Shown: one piece after another, positions 15,824 through 24,932 of the stretch | Numbering within the stretch: the first letter of the stretch is position 1 | How the letters are laid out: the number at the start of each line of letters is the position of its first letter | Assembly (NCBI RefSeq): GCF_018614615.1 | Contig: NZ_JAGGOK010000056.1 | Location: forward strand, 1 to 64,000 | Reading direction: 5' to 3' | DNA: 64,000 bases | DNA from: Streptomyces sp. ISL-100 | GTDB lineage: Bacteria > Actinomycetota > Actinomycetes > Streptomycetales > Streptomycetaceae | Translations under genes and position numbers: made by a program | The notes under the pieces: generated by a model | Told to the model about the DNA's origin: nothing | Seen by the model: only the letters and a program-made list of their open reading frames with translations | The model's database searches: none

Positions 15824-16774
15824 ATGCCCCCTCCTCCGCCACCCCTCGGCCGCTCACGCCGCCGTACCGACCGCTTCTTCGACCCCGCGCTCGACGACGC
15901 CGAACTCGTCACCGTGCGCACCCAGCTGGCCCAGGGCCGCTGGACCAGAGCCCGTTCCCTGCTCGCCGAGACCGGCGACGACTGGGACCGCCGGAGCCAC
16001 CGTCTCGTCGTACTCGCCCAGGCCACCGGCGCCGCTGCCTGGGCGGGCGACTGGCTGCTCGCAGAGCCCGAGAGCGCCGACGCCGTCACTCTCATCGCCT
16101 GCGCCACCGTCCTCGGCGCGCTGCGCCGTAAGGAACCCGAGGACCGGGCGCGCGAGGCATGCCGCCGCGCCGCCGAGCGCTCACCCGCCGACCCGACCCC
16201 GTGGCTCGGCCTACTGCTCCTGGCCCGCTCGCTCGGTACGGAGGAGGAGGTCGCCCAGCTCTTCGACCAGGTACGGCTGCGCCACCCCGAGCACCACCAC
16301 GCCCACCACCTGATGGCCGCCCGCCTCGCCGAACGCAGGCCGGACATAGGCAGCGACCCCCTCCACGAGGTGTACGACTTCGCCGCCTGGGCCGCCGAAC
16401 AGGCCCCCGCCGACTCTCCCCTGGCCGTACTCCCCGTGGTGGCCCACGCCGAGCGCTACCGCGCCCTCGCGGTAGCGGGCCAGGTGCCGAAGGACCCCGC
16501 GGCCTCCGGCCACTGGTCCGGCCGCCGCGCCCGCCAGGTGATGAAGGCGGCGTTCGACTGGTGGCTGGAGTGGGAGCACGAGGGTCACCCGCGCCGCCTC
16601 ATCGACCTCAATTACCTCGCCCACGCGAAGCTCTGCGAGGGCAGGCCCGCCGAGGCGGCCGCACTCCTCAACCGCATAGGCCCGCACGCCACCGAGGGCC
16701 CGTGGTCGTACCCCGAACGGGACCCGCACCAGGCCTTCCGCGCCGCGCGCAGCGCCGCGCTCGGGATCGCATGA
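15824..16774 (+). CDS. helical-repeat (TPR-like) protein of unknown function
   Basis: The 316-residue protein begins with a proline run (MPPPPPPLGRSRRRTDRFF). It then consists of helical pairs rich in Ala, Leu and Arg, such as VRTQLAQGRWTRARSLLAETG, PTPWLGLLLLARSLGTEEEV and NYLAHAKLCEGRPAEAAALLNRIG, resembling tetratricopeptide repeats. No catalytic motif, signal or membrane segment is seen. ATG 15824 has GGAGG at 15810; earlier in-frame codons lie in a promoter-like region with TTGACG. It is followed 46 bases later by the APC permease gene and may be co-transcribed. Confidence 0.65.
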   Translation: MPPPPPPLGRSRRRTDRFFDPALDDAELVTVRTQLAQGRWTRARSLLAETGDDWDRRSHRLVVLAQATGAAAWAGDWLLAEPESADAVTLIACATVLGALRRKEPEDRAREACRRAAERSPADPTPWLGLLLLARSLGTEEEVAQLFDQVRLRHPEHHHAHHLMAARLAERRPDIGSDPLHEVYDFAAWAAEQAPADSPLAVLPVVAHAERYRALAVAGQVPKDPAASGHWSGRRARQVMKAAFDWWLEWEHEGHPRRLIDLNYLAHAKLCEGRPAEAAALLNRIGPHATEGPWSYPERDPHQAFRAARSAALGIA

Positions 16775-16820
16775 CTCAGCAGTTCGACCTCATCCACCGA
16801 AGTGAAGGGACAACCCCGCC

Positions 16821-18371
16821 ATGTCGACGGGCAGTTCTAGCACGAGCGAAAGAAGCAGAGACACCAGCGCCGGCGAGATCCGTACGTACAAGGGGCAGGA
16901 GCGAGCCCTGCGAGCCGGCCGCCTGGGCACCACGGGCCTCCTCCTCTCCGTACTGGCCGCGAGCGCCCCGCTCATGGTCGTCGCAGGTGTCATGCCCACC
17001 ACATACGGCCTGATGGGCATCGTCGGCCAGCCCCTCCTCTTCGTGATCCTCGGCGTGGTCCTGATGCTGTTCAGCGTCGGATACGCCGAGATGAGCCGGC
17101 ACGTCCACAACGCCGGCGCCTTCTACGCGTACATAGCCCGGGGCCTCGGCCCGACCGCCGGCGCCGGAGCGTCCCTGGTCGCCCTCGTCGCGTACAGCGC
17201 CATGCAGGTCGGCATCTACGGCATCCTCGGCTTCGAGATCTCCGGCCTCTTCGCCACCTACCTCGACATCACCATCGCCTGGTGGATCCCCGCGCTCGTC
17301 GCCGTGCTGGTCGTCGGCGCGCTCGGCTGGCTCAAGATCGATCTCAACGCCAAGGTCCTCGGCGTCCTGCTGGTCGTCGAATGCGCGCTCGTCGTGATCT
17401 TCGACGTGGCAGCGATCGCCGACCCGGCCAAGGAGGGCCTGTCCCTCCAGGCGTTCAACCCCGAGACCCTCACCGGCGCCGGACTCGGCACCGCGCTCTG
17501 CTTCTGCATCGCCGCCTTCGTAGGCTTTGAGCAGGCCCCGGTGTACGCCGAGGAGACCAGCCGCCCGCAGATCGTCGTCTCGCGCGTGATGTTCCTCGCC
17601 GTCGGCTACGCCGCGCTCTTCCTGGCTCTCAGCGCCTGGGCGCTCAGCGTCGCCACCGGACCCGGCCAGATCGTCAAGGTCGCGGGGGAGCAGGGACCCG
17701 GACTCCTCTTCACCCTCACCGAGAGCAGGCTCGGCTCCACCTTCACCGACGTACTCCACGTCCTCTTCGTGACCGGCATGTTCGCCGCCCTGCTCAGCTT
17801 CCACAACGTCGTCGCGCGGTACGCGTTCGCCATGGGCCGCGAGGGCCTGCTGCCGGCCTCCTTCGGGCGTACGAACAAGACGAGCGGCGCCCCGGCCGCG
17901 GGCTCCCTGCTCCAGTCCGGCGTGTCCCTGGTAATCGTGCTGGCCTTCGCCTTCACCGACGACACCCCGGCCGGCGACCCGACCGTGCCCGTGCTGCACC
18001 TGTTCACGTGGATGGGCAACGTCGGCGCGCTCGGCGTCATCCTGCTGATGGCCGCCGCGTCGTTCGCGGTCATCGCCTTCTTCGTACGCCGCGGAGCCGG
18101 CCGCGCGCAGGCGGGACGCCTCGCGGCCTCCGGCATCGCGGCGGTCGCGCTCCTGGTCATCGCGTTCTACACGGTCAAGGACTTCGACGTGCTCGTGGGC
18201 GCGGGCCCCGGCTCCGCGCTGAGCTGGATCCTGCCGGGCATCATCGGCGTCGCGCTCGTCGGAGGCCTGGTGTACGGCGCGGTACTGCGCTCGGCGAAGC
18301 CCGAGGTGCATGCCCGCATCGGCCTCGGCAACGAGGCGTTCCAGCTGGAAAAACAGGCCACCGAAGTCTGA
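16821..18371 (+). CDS. APC-family amino acid/amine permease
   Basis: The 516-residue protein has a hydrophilic N-terminus, about 12 membrane segments, and the APC consensus loop after the first helix (LAASAPLMVVAGVMPTTYG) with MSRHVHNAGAFYAYIARGLGP. It belongs to the amino acid-polyamine-organocation family and probably imports an amino acid or amine across the cell membrane. The C-terminal tail is cytoplasmic (LGNEAFQLEKQATEV). The stop codon lies in an 11-bp direct duplication (GAAGTCTGACG twice, 18363-18384). Confidence 0.85.
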   Translation: MSTGSSSTSERSRDTSAGEIRTYKGQERALRAGRLGTTGLLLSVLAASAPLMVVAGVMPTTYGLMGIVGQPLLFVILGVVLMLFSVGYAEMSRHVHNAGAFYAYIARGLGPTAGAGASLVALVAYSAMQVGIYGILGFEISGLFATYLDITIAWWIPALVAVLVVGALGWLKIDLNAKVLGVLLVVECALVVIFDVAAIADPAKEGLSLQAFNPETLTGAGLGTALCFCIAAFVGFEQAPVYAEETSRPQIVVSRVMFLAVGYAALFLALSAWALSVATGPGQIVKVAGEQGPGLLFTLTESRLGSTFTDVLHVLFVTGMFAALLSFHNVVARYAFAMGREGLLPASFGRTNKTSGAPAAGSLLQSGVSLVIVLAFAFTDDTPAGDPTVPVLHLFTWMGNVGALGVILLMAAASFAVIAFFVRRGAGRAQAGRLAASGIAAVALLVIAFYTVKDFDVLVGAGPGSALSWILPGIIGVALVGGLVYGAVLRSAKPEVHARIGLGNEAFQLEKQATEV

Positions 18372-18388
18372 CGGAAGTCTGACGGACC

Positions 18389-18419
18389 CCCGCGGTCGCT
18401 GGCTCTTGGCGGCCGCGGG
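18389..18419 (+). terminator. hairpin terminator after the APC permease gene
   Basis: CCCGCGGTCGC (18389-18399) pairs with GCGGCCGCGGG (18409-18419) around a 9-base loop, with one T-G wobble. It follows the permease stop by 17 bases and directly precedes the molybdoenzyme gene start at 18435. Confidence 0.7.
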
Positions 18420-18434
18420 TGTTCGAATTGTTCT

Positions 18435-19169
18435 GTGACTCCTCAACCACCGGCCGGCCCGGACAGCGGTGGCGCACCCGTCGGCCGCCGCGTCGTCCTC
18501 GGCATGCTGGGCCTCGGGGCCGCGGGGCTGGCAACCGCGCCGTACCTCCAGAGCGGGCTGGACTCCTTCCTCGGCGCCGCCGCGGACAAGGACCCCACCG
18601 GCCTGACCGGCCTCCTCCCGAACGGCGGCGGCTTCCGCTACTACTCAGTCGCCTCCTCCGTACCGCACAAGGGCCCGGAGAACTACCGGCTGAAGATCGA
18701 CGGCCTGGTCGACAGGCCCGCCACCTACACCCTCGACGACCTGCGCGCGATGAAGCAGACGCGCATCGTGCGCGACGTCCAGTGCGTCACGGGATGGCGG
18801 GTCCCGGACACGCCGTTCGAGGGCGTACAGCTGTCGCGGCTGCTGGCCGCGGCAGGCGTGAAACCGGAGGCCAAGGCGATCCGCTTCACCTGCTTCGACG
18901 GTACGTACAGCGAAAGCCTCACCCTCCAGCAGGCCCGCCGCAAAGATGTACTGGTCGCTCTGCGCATGCAGGACAAGCCACTCAGCCACGCGCACGGCGG
19001 CCCGGTGCGCCTCTATGTCGCGCCCATGTACTTCTACAAGTCGGCGAAATGGCTCTCCGGTATCACCGTCACGCCCGAGGTGCGGCCCGGGTACTGGGAG
19101 GAGCGCGGCTATGACGTCGACGCGTGGGTCGGCCGCTCGAACGGACGCGACGATGCTCCTACGGTCTGA
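18435..19169 (+). CDS. molybdopterin-dependent oxidoreductase, sulfite-oxidase/MsrP type, Tat-exported
   Basis: The 244-residue protein has a twin-arginine-like start (GRRVVLGMLGLGAAGLATAP) and a single sulfite-oxidase-type Mo domain. The Mo-ligating cysteine is in VQCVTGWRVPDTPFEGVQ, and YxLxIDGLVDRPATYTLDDL precedes it. It lacks the C-terminal dimer domain of true sulfite oxidases, so it resembles YedY/MsrP-like enzymes that reduce or oxidise small sulfur compounds outside the cytoplasm. The start is GTG 18435 with no ribosome site and a terminator just upstream, so the transcript may be nearly leaderless. The next gene, a membrane cytochrome, overlaps it by 17 bases. Confidence 0.85.
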   Translation: MTPQPPAGPDSGGAPVGRRVVLGMLGLGAAGLATAPYLQSGLDSFLGAAADKDPTGLTGLLPNGGGFRYYSVASSVPHKGPENYRLKIDGLVDRPATYTLDDLRAMKQTRIVRDVQCVTGWRVPDTPFEGVQLSRLLAAAGVKPEAKAIRFTCFDGTYSESLTLQQARRKDVLVALRMQDKPLSHAHGGPVRLYVAPMYFYKSAKWLSGITVTPEVRPGYWEERGYDVDAWVGRSNGRDDAPTV

Positions 19170-19800
19170 ACTTCCCACCCGCCTCAGACGCTTCACCCGC
19201 TCCGAGCGCTGGGTACACCGAGCCACCGCAGGCCTGGTGCTGCTGTGCATCGCGACGGCGGCCTGTCTGTACGTACCCCAGCTCGCCGAACTCGTCGGCC
19301 GCCGGCACCTGGTGGTCACCGTGCACGAGTGGTCGGGGCTGCTGATCCCCGCGCCGTTCCTGCTCGGCCTGGCCTCCCGCGCCTTCCGCTTGGACCTGGG
19401 CAGGCTCAACCGTTTCGGGCCGCACGACCGGCAGTGGCTGCGGGCCGCGCTGCGCCGCGACATGAGCCCCGCGTCGCGCCCCGCGGGGAAGTTCAACGCG
19501 GGCCAGAAGCTCTACGCGGGCTGGATCGCCGGCGCGGTGCTGGTGATGCTCGGCACCGGGCTGCTGATGTGGTTCACGGACCTGGCCCCGCTGGTCTGGC
19601 GTACGAGCGCCACCTTCGTCCACGACTGGCTCGCCCTCGCCATGGGCATCGTGATCGCCGGACACATCGCAATGGCCCTCATGCGGCCGGAGTCCCGGCG
19701 CGGCATGCGCACCGGGACTGTCGACCGCGAATGGGCGGAGCTGGAACACCCGCTGTGGGCAGAGGAGTTGAAAAACTCACCGGACCTAAAGGACGAGTGA
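19153..19800 (+). CDS. cytochrome b561-type membrane subunit, probable electron partner of the Mo enzyme
   Basis: The 215-residue protein has four hydrophobic helices with candidate haem histidines: RWVHRATAGLVLL, TVHEWSGLLIPAPFLLG, FVHDWLALAMGIVIAGHIAMAL. The layout is that of formate-dehydrogenase-gamma/cytochrome b561 subunits that pass electrons between quinol and an exported enzyme. It starts inside the molybdoenzyme gene (17-base overlap), so the two are coupled and probably form one membrane-attached system. Its last 15 bases overlap the end of the convergent gntP gene. Confidence 0.82.
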   Translation: MLLRSELPTRLRRFTRSERWVHRATAGLVLLCIATAACLYVPQLAELVGRRHLVVTVHEWSGLLIPAPFLLGLASRAFRLDLGRLNRFGPHDRQWLRAALRRDMSPASRPAGKFNAGQKLYAGWIAGAVLVMLGTGLLMWFTDLAPLVWRTSATFVHDWLALAMGIVIAGHIAMALMRPESRRGMRTGTVDREWAELEHPLWAEELKNSPDLKDE

Positions 19801-21183
19801 CAACAGCAGCACGAAGCCCAGCGAGACCACCGAAATGATCGTCTCCATCACCGACCAGGTCTTGATCGTCTGGCCGACGTCCATGCCGAAGTACTCCTTC
19901 ACCAGCCAGAACCCCGCGTCGTTGACGTGACTGAAGAAGAGCGAGCCCGCACCCACCGCGAGCACCAGCAGCGCGGAGTGCGACGGCGACATGTCGGCCG
20001 CGAGCGGGGCGACGAGACCGGCCGCCGAGATGGTGGCCACGGTCGCCGAGCCCGTCGCGAGGCGGATGGCGACAGCGATCAGCCAGGCCAGGAGCAGCGT
20101 CGGAATCGCCCAGTCCTTGGAGAAGTCCAGGATCATCTGGCCGACGCCCACATCGATGAGCGTCTGCTTGAAGCCGCCGCCCGCGCCGACGATCATCAGC
20201 ACGCCCGCGATCGGGGCGAGCGACTTCTCGACGGTCGAGGAGAGACGGTCCTTGGTGAACCCGGCGGCGCGGCCCAGCGTGAAGAGTCCCACCACTACGG
20301 CGGCGAGCAGCGCGATCAGCGGCGAGCCGATGACATCGGTGACCCGCTGAACAGCGTTCTCGGGGTTGTCGACGACGATGTCGACGAGCGCCTTGGCCAG
20401 CATGAGCACGACCGGCAGCATGACGGTGGCGACGGTCGCGCCGAAGCCGGGACGGCGCTCCAGGTCCTCGGAGGGGCGCTGAAGAACCATCTTCTCGGGC
20501 ACCGGTACGTCGACCTAGCGGGCGGCGTACTTCGAGAAGACCGGCCCCGCGATGATCACGGTCGGGATCGCCACGACCACGCCGAGCGCCAGCGTGACGC
20601 CCAGGTTGGCGCCGATCGCGTCGATCGCGACCAGCGGACCGGGGTGCGGCGGGATCAGCCCGTGCATGACGGACAGGCCTGCCAGCGCCGGGATGCCGAT
20701 CCGCATGAGGGAGTAGTTGCCGCGCTTGGCGACGAGCAGCACCACCGGGATCAGCAGCACGATGCCGACCTCGAAGAAGAGCGGCAGACCGATGATGCTC
20801 GCGATCAGCACCATCGCCCACGGCATCGCCCGGCCGCTCGCCTTCGCGAGGATCGTGTCGACGATCTGGTCCGCGCCGCCGGAGTCGGCGAGCAGCTTTC
20901 CGAGGATCGCGCCGAGCGCGATCAGCACGCCGACGCCCGCGACCGTATTGCCGAGGCCGGTCGAGAAGCTGGTGATGGCCCTGTCGAGCGGGGCGCCCGC
21001 GAACGCTCCGAGCGCCAGCGACCCGATGGTCAGCGCGAGGAAGGCGTGGAGCTTGAACTTCGTGATGAGCAGGACGATGACGGCAATGCCGGCGAGGACG
21101 GCTATCCCCAACTGGCCGTTGCCCGCCGAGGTGATCGGCTCGACGACGCCCGCTGCCAGCGTCTCGACGCTGAGACTGGTCAC
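19786..21183 (-). pseudogene. gntP: GntP/GntT-family gluconate permease interrupted by an in-frame TAG
   Basis: The frame 21183 to 19786 encodes a complete GntP-family H+/gluconate symporter of about 464 residues, except for an amber codon at 20515-20517. The first half (222 residues) ends VVAIPTVIIAGPVFSKYAAR. The second half continues in the same frame as VDVPVPEKMVLQRPSEDLE and runs to LLLSLVL. Motifs of the family are intact on both sides (GLIPPHPGPLVAI, GAGGGFKQTLIDVGVG, HVNDAGFWLVKEYFGM). A TGG (Trp) to TAG change would explain it. GTG 20502 could restart the second half, but half a transporter is unlikely to work. It lies 6 bases after gntK on the same strand. Confidence 0.85.
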
Positions 21184-21189
21184 GGCTCT

Positions 21190-21723
21190 CTACTTTCTGA
21201 AGTCTTGGGAGTCTTGGCGGTCGAGCCGGCGCAGGGCCGCGACGGCTCGTTCGGTGATGTCGTCCGGAGACCCCGAGACGTCCACGGACACGCCCGCCTC
21301 GTCCTCCTGGAGCGGTTGCAGGGCGGCGTACTGCGAATCGAGCAGGGTGGTCGGCATGAAGTGCCCCTTGCGCTCCCGCATCCGCTCCTCGATCAGCTCC
21401 CGGTCGCCCGTGAGGTGCAGGAATACGGCGTCGGGGGCGGCCGCGCGCAGCCGGTCGCGGTAGGCCCGCTTGAGCGCGGAGCTGCTCACGACTCCGCCGA
21501 GCCCGGCCCTGCTGTGTGCCCACTGGCCGATCGCGTCGAGCCAGGGCCACCGGTCCGAGTCGTCCAGCGGGGTGCCGGCCGACATCTTGGCGATGTTGGC
21601 CGACGGGTGGAAGTCGTCGCCCTCGGCGTACGGGACGCCGAGCCGGGCGGCGAGCAGGGGGCCGATGGTGGTCTTGCCGGTCCCTGCCACGCCCATCACC
21701 ACGACGACGTGGGGGCTGTTCAT
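21190..21723 (-). CDS. gntK: gluconokinase
   Basis: The 177-residue kinase has the Walker A motif GVAGTGKTT near residues 9-17, then YAEGDDFHPSANIAKMSAGTPLDDSDRWPWL, which is diagnostic for gluconokinase, and ERKGHFMPTTLLDSQYAALQ. It makes 6-phosphogluconate from gluconate and ATP. GAGG lies upstream of ATG 21723; the frame upstream to 21798 crosses the regulator's operator and is not coding. It forms an operon with the permease gene. The divergent GntR gene at 21860 is the probable repressor. Confidence 0.92.
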   Translation of the reverse strand: MNSPHVVVVMGVAGTGKTTIGPLLAARLGVPYAEGDDFHPSANIAKMSAGTPLDDSDRWPWLDAIGQWAHSRAGLGGVVSSSALKRAYRDRLRAAAPDAVFLHLTGDRELIEERMRERKGHFMPTTLLDSQYAALQPLQEDEAGVSVDVSGSPDDITERAVAALRRLDRQDSQDFRK

Positions 21724-21783
21724 GAGTGGAGTGCCTCGCTGTCTTCTTCGACATCGGTCCGTCGCGCTACTGAAACCTATTAG

Positions 21784-21822
21784 GTACGACGTATTCAAGA
21801 CCCTGTGACATAAACGTCGTAC
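21784..21822. promoter_or_regulatory. candidate GntR operators in the gluconate divergent promoter
   Basis: GTACGACGT (21784-21792) and ACGTCGTAC (21814-21822) are perfect 9-bp inverted copies separated by 21 bases. They lie in the 136-base gap between gntK (minus) and the GntR gene (plus). Each copy also sits in a smaller palindrome (TACG-A-CGTA). Two sites one above the other promoter fit repression of both directions by the GntR protein. Confidence 0.6.
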
Positions 21823-21859
21823 TTATGCTTCCCGGAGGGCGCCCCGTAGGCTGAGCCCC

Positions 21860-22561
21860 ATGACCAACCAGGCCCGGGGACTGCACTCCCAGCTGCTGGA
21901 AAGCCTCGGTCCCGCGATCACAGCCGGTGAGTATCCGCCCGGCAGCGTGTTGCGTACGGACGAGCTCGCCCAGCGCTTCGACGTATCGCGCACGGTGATC
22001 CGCGAGGCGGTCCGGGTCCTGGAATCGATGCACCTCGTGGAGTCCCGCCGTCGGGTGGGCGTGACCGTACGCCCACCCGAGGAGTGGAATGTCTACGATC
22101 CGCAGGTGATCCGGTGGCGGCTGGCCGGCGCCGACCGCCCCCGCCAGCTGCGCTCCCTCACCGTCCTGCGGTCCGCCGTGGAGCCGGTGGCGGCGGGACT
22201 CGCCGCGCAGTTCGCGACCCCGGAGCAGTGTGCGGAGCTCACCGAGCGCGCGCTCGGCATGGTGGCGACCTCGCGGGGCCGGCAGCTCGACGCGTACCTC
22301 GTGCACGACATCGCGTTCCATCGCGTCGTACTGCGTGCATCAGGCAATGAAATGTTCGCCCGGCTCGGTGATGTGGTGGCCGAGGTCCTCAGTGGACGCA
22401 CCAGGCACCAGGTGATGTTCGAGGATCCGGACCCCGCGGCCGTCACGCTGCACGTCCAAGTCGCCGAAGCGGTAAGGGAAGGCGACGCGGCGCGGGCGGA
22501 ACGGCTGACCCGCGAGATCGCGGTCGGGGCGCTCCAGGAGCTCGACGTACTCGCCCCCTAA
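21860..22561 (+). CDS. GntR/FadR-family regulator of the gluconate operon
   Basis: The 233-residue protein has an N-terminal GntR winged helix (LESLGPAITAGEYPPGSVLRTDEL, FDVSRTVIREAVRVLESMHLV) and a C-terminal FCD ligand domain with metal-binding histidines (VHDIAFHRVVL, HVQVAEAVREGD). Position, divergent from gntK-gntP with paired inverted repeats between, makes it the probable gluconate-responsive repressor. Confidence 0.9.
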   Translation: MTNQARGLHSQLLESLGPAITAGEYPPGSVLRTDELAQRFDVSRTVIREAVRVLESMHLVESRRRVGVTVRPPEEWNVYDPQVIRWRLAGADRPRQLRSLTVLRSAVEPVAAGLAAQFATPEQCAELTERALGMVATSRGRQLDAYLVHDIAFHRVVLRASGNEMFARLGDVVAEVLSGRTRHQVMFEDPDPAAVTLHVQVAEAVREGDAARAERLTREIAVGALQELDVLAP

Positions 22562-22660
22562 TTCGCCCGGAATGTCCACTCCCTTATCCTTCTGTTCGTC
22601 TTAAATCAACTCTCTGAACACTCTTGACGCTTGCATGTCCGACCTCCGAGCATTCTCCGC

Positions 22661-23380
22661 ATGGTCTTGTCAGACAGCCGGACAGGTGGCGGCGCACCCC
22701 GGCGCATCAGCGCGATGGAAGCCGTCCTCACCCACCTCCGGGACGCCATAGAGCGGGGTGAACTCGTCGTAGGCGAGAAGCTCCCGACGGAGGCAGAGCT
22801 CGGAAAGCACTTCGAGGTCAGCCGCTCCGTCGTACGGGAGGCCCTGCGCGCGCTCCAGGCGCTCGGTCTCACGGTGTCCCGGGCCGGCAAGGGCACGTAC
22901 GTCGCGGCCAGCGGCGCCGACCAGAACCCGATCTTCGGTGCGTACTCCGCCCGGGATCTGATCGAAGTGCGACGGCACGTCGAGATCCCCGTCGCGGGTT
23001 ACGCTGCTACCCGTCGCACGCAGGACGACGTAGACCTGCTGACGCACCTGATCGGGAAGATGGAGCAGGAGCCCGACCCCACCGCCTGGGTGGCGCTCGA
23101 CACGCTCTTCCACATTTCCGTCGCCCAGGCGTCGGGCAACCCTGTCTTCCTCAAGATCATCGAAGAGATCAGGGACGCCCTTGCCCGGCAGTCCACCCTT
23201 CTGAACCAACTCGGGGACCGACGACGCCAGTCGGACCTCGAGCACCGGGCCCTCGTAGAGGCGATCGTCGGCGGCTCCGAGGGAACGGCGGTGCAGGCCA
23301 TGGCCGCGCACCTCGAACACGTCGAGATCACGCTCAACACGATCGTGCGGCCCGGTACCGCACAGCACCCCCCCAAATGA
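22661..23380 (+). CDS. GntR/FadR-family regulator linked to the amino-acid permease
   Basis: The 239-residue FadR-type regulator has the winged helix VLTHLRDAIERGELVVGEKLPTEAELGKHFEVSRSVVREALRAL and an FCD domain (LIEVRRHVEIPVAGYAATRR, LDTLFHISVAQASGN, DLEHRALVEAIVGG). The start at ATG 22661 lacks a strong ribosome site; TTGACG lies at 22624 upstream. It precedes the permease gene by 15 bases on the same strand, so the two are co-transcribed and the regulator probably senses the transported amino acid. It is distinct from the gluconate regulator at 21860. Confidence 0.87.
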   Translation: MVLSDSRTGGGAPRRISAMEAVLTHLRDAIERGELVVGEKLPTEAELGKHFEVSRSVVREALRALQALGLTVSRAGKGTYVAASGADQNPIFGAYSARDLIEVRRHVEIPVAGYAATRRTQDDVDLLTHLIGKMEQEPDPTAWVALDTLFHISVAQASGNPVFLKIIEEIRDALARQSTLLNQLGDRRRQSDLEHRALVEAIVGGSEGTAVQAMAAHLEHVEITLNTIVRPGTAQHPPK

Positions 23381-23395
23381 AGGCGAAGAAACAGC

Positions 23396-24856
23396 ATGAG
23401 TGACCGCACCCTGTCTGCGGCCCCCGCCGGTCCCGCCGATCCCGTATCGACATCCCCACATGTCGATGCGGGTGACGAGGGTTACAGTAAGGACCTGAAG
23501 TCCCGCCACATCAACATGATCGCCATCGGCGGAGCGATAGGCACCGGCCTGTTCCTGGGCGCGGGCGGCCGCATGGCCGGAGCAGGCCCTTCTCTCGCCA
23601 TCGCGTACGCCGTCTGCGGCGTCTTCGCCTTCTTCGTGGTCCGCGCGCTGGGCGAGCTGGTCCTCTACCGCCCGTCGTCGGGCGCGTTCGTGTCATACGC
23701 CCGTGAATTCATGGGTGAGAAGGGCGCCTTCGCCGCCGGCTGGCTGTACTTCCTCAACTGGTCGACGACGGCAGTGGCCGACATCACAGCGGCCGCGACG
23801 TACGCCCACTTCTGGGCCATGTTCAGCGACGTACCGCAGTGGGTCCTGGCCCTGATCGCGCTCGCCGTCGTCCTCACCGCGAACCTGATCTCGGTGAAGT
23901 ACTTCGGCGAGATGGAGTTCTGGTTCGCGATCGTCAAGGTCGCCGCCCTGGTGGTCTTCATGGCCATCGGCATCTACCTGGTCGTCACCCAGCACCAGCT
24001 CGACGGCCACACCCCCGGCTTCTCCACGATCACTGACGGCGGCGGCCTGTTCCCGGTCGGCATGCTGCCGATGCTCCTGGTCATCCAGGGTGTCGTCTTC
24101 GCGTACGCCTCGGTGGAGCTGTGCGGCGTCGCGGCGGGCGAGACCAAGAACCCCGAGAAGATCATGCCGAAGGCGATCAACTCGATCATGTGGCGCGTCG
24201 GCATCTTCTACGTCGGCTCGGTCATCCTCCTCGCGCTGCTGCTTCCGTACACGGCGTACTCGGGCGGCGAGAGCCCCTTCGTCACCGTCATGAACAAGCT
24301 CGGCGTCGCGGGCGCCGCGGACGTCATGAACCTCGTCGTCCTGACGGCGGCCCTCTCCAGCCTGAACTCGGGCCTGTACTCCACCGGCCGCATCCTGCGC
24401 TCCATGGCCCTCTCGGGCTCTGCCCCCAAGTTCACGGGCCGCATGAACAAGGGCCAGGTCCCGTACGGCGGCATCCTCCTGACTGCCGGCTTCGGTGTCC
24501 TGGGCGTCGGCCTGAACTACGTCATGCCGGGCGAGGCCTTCGAGATCGTCCTGAACTTCGCGTCGATCGGCATCCTCGGTACGTGGGGCATGATCATGCT
24601 CTGCTCTCTGCTCTTCTGGCACCGCTCGAAGGACGGCCGGGTCACGCGCCCGTCGTACCGCCTTCCCTGGGCCCCGTACACCCAGATCGTCACCCTCTTC
24701 TTCCTCGCCAGCGTCGTCGTCCTGATGTGGTGGGGCGGCGGAGTCGGCCGTACGACCGTGATGTGCCTCCCGCTGATCGCGGCGGCGCTGGTGGGCGGCT
24801 GGTTCGTGGTCCGCAAGCGGGTCGCCACGCTGGCCGCGGACCACAAGGGCGCCTAG
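23396..24856 (+). CDS. ansP: amino acid permease, AnsP-like
   Basis: The 486-residue protein has 12 membrane segments and the amino-acid-transporter signature near its N-terminus: SRHINMIAIGGAIGTGLFLGAG, then PSLAIAYAVCGVFAFFVVRALGELVLYRPSSGAFVSYAREFMG. It is most like L-asparagine permeases (AnsP), with GGIGTG-type substrate loop and ASVELCGVAAGETKNPEK. It sits behind its own FadR-type regulator. Substrate assignment is by family resemblance only. Confidence 0.85.
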   Translation: MSDRTLSAAPAGPADPVSTSPHVDAGDEGYSKDLKSRHINMIAIGGAIGTGLFLGAGGRMAGAGPSLAIAYAVCGVFAFFVVRALGELVLYRPSSGAFVSYAREFMGEKGAFAAGWLYFLNWSTTAVADITAAATYAHFWAMFSDVPQWVLALIALAVVLTANLISVKYFGEMEFWFAIVKVAALVVFMAIGIYLVVTQHQLDGHTPGFSTITDGGGLFPVGMLPMLLVIQGVVFAYASVELCGVAAGETKNPEKIMPKAINSIMWRVGIFYVGSVILLALLLPYTAYSGGESPFVTVMNKLGVAGAADVMNLVVLTAALSSLNSGLYSTGRILRSMALSGSAPKFTGRMNKGQVPYGGILLTAGFGVLGVGLNYVMPGEAFEIVLNFASIGILGTWGMIMLCSLLFWHRSKDGRVTRPSYRLPWAPYTQIVTLFFLASVVVLMWWGGGVGRTTVMCLPLIAAALVGGWFVVRKRVATLAADHKGA

Positions 24857-24932
24857 CCCCGCACCGGCGGGACTGCTTCCCGCTCCGCCGAGTGCGGACG
24901 GGAGCAGCCCCCGGGGACGCTCCCGGGCGTGT

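Noticed and set aside
19786..20502. Second half of gntP as an independent gene from GTG 20502
   Set aside because: It starts four codons after an in-frame stop, has no ribosome site, and encodes only the C-terminal half of a transporter.
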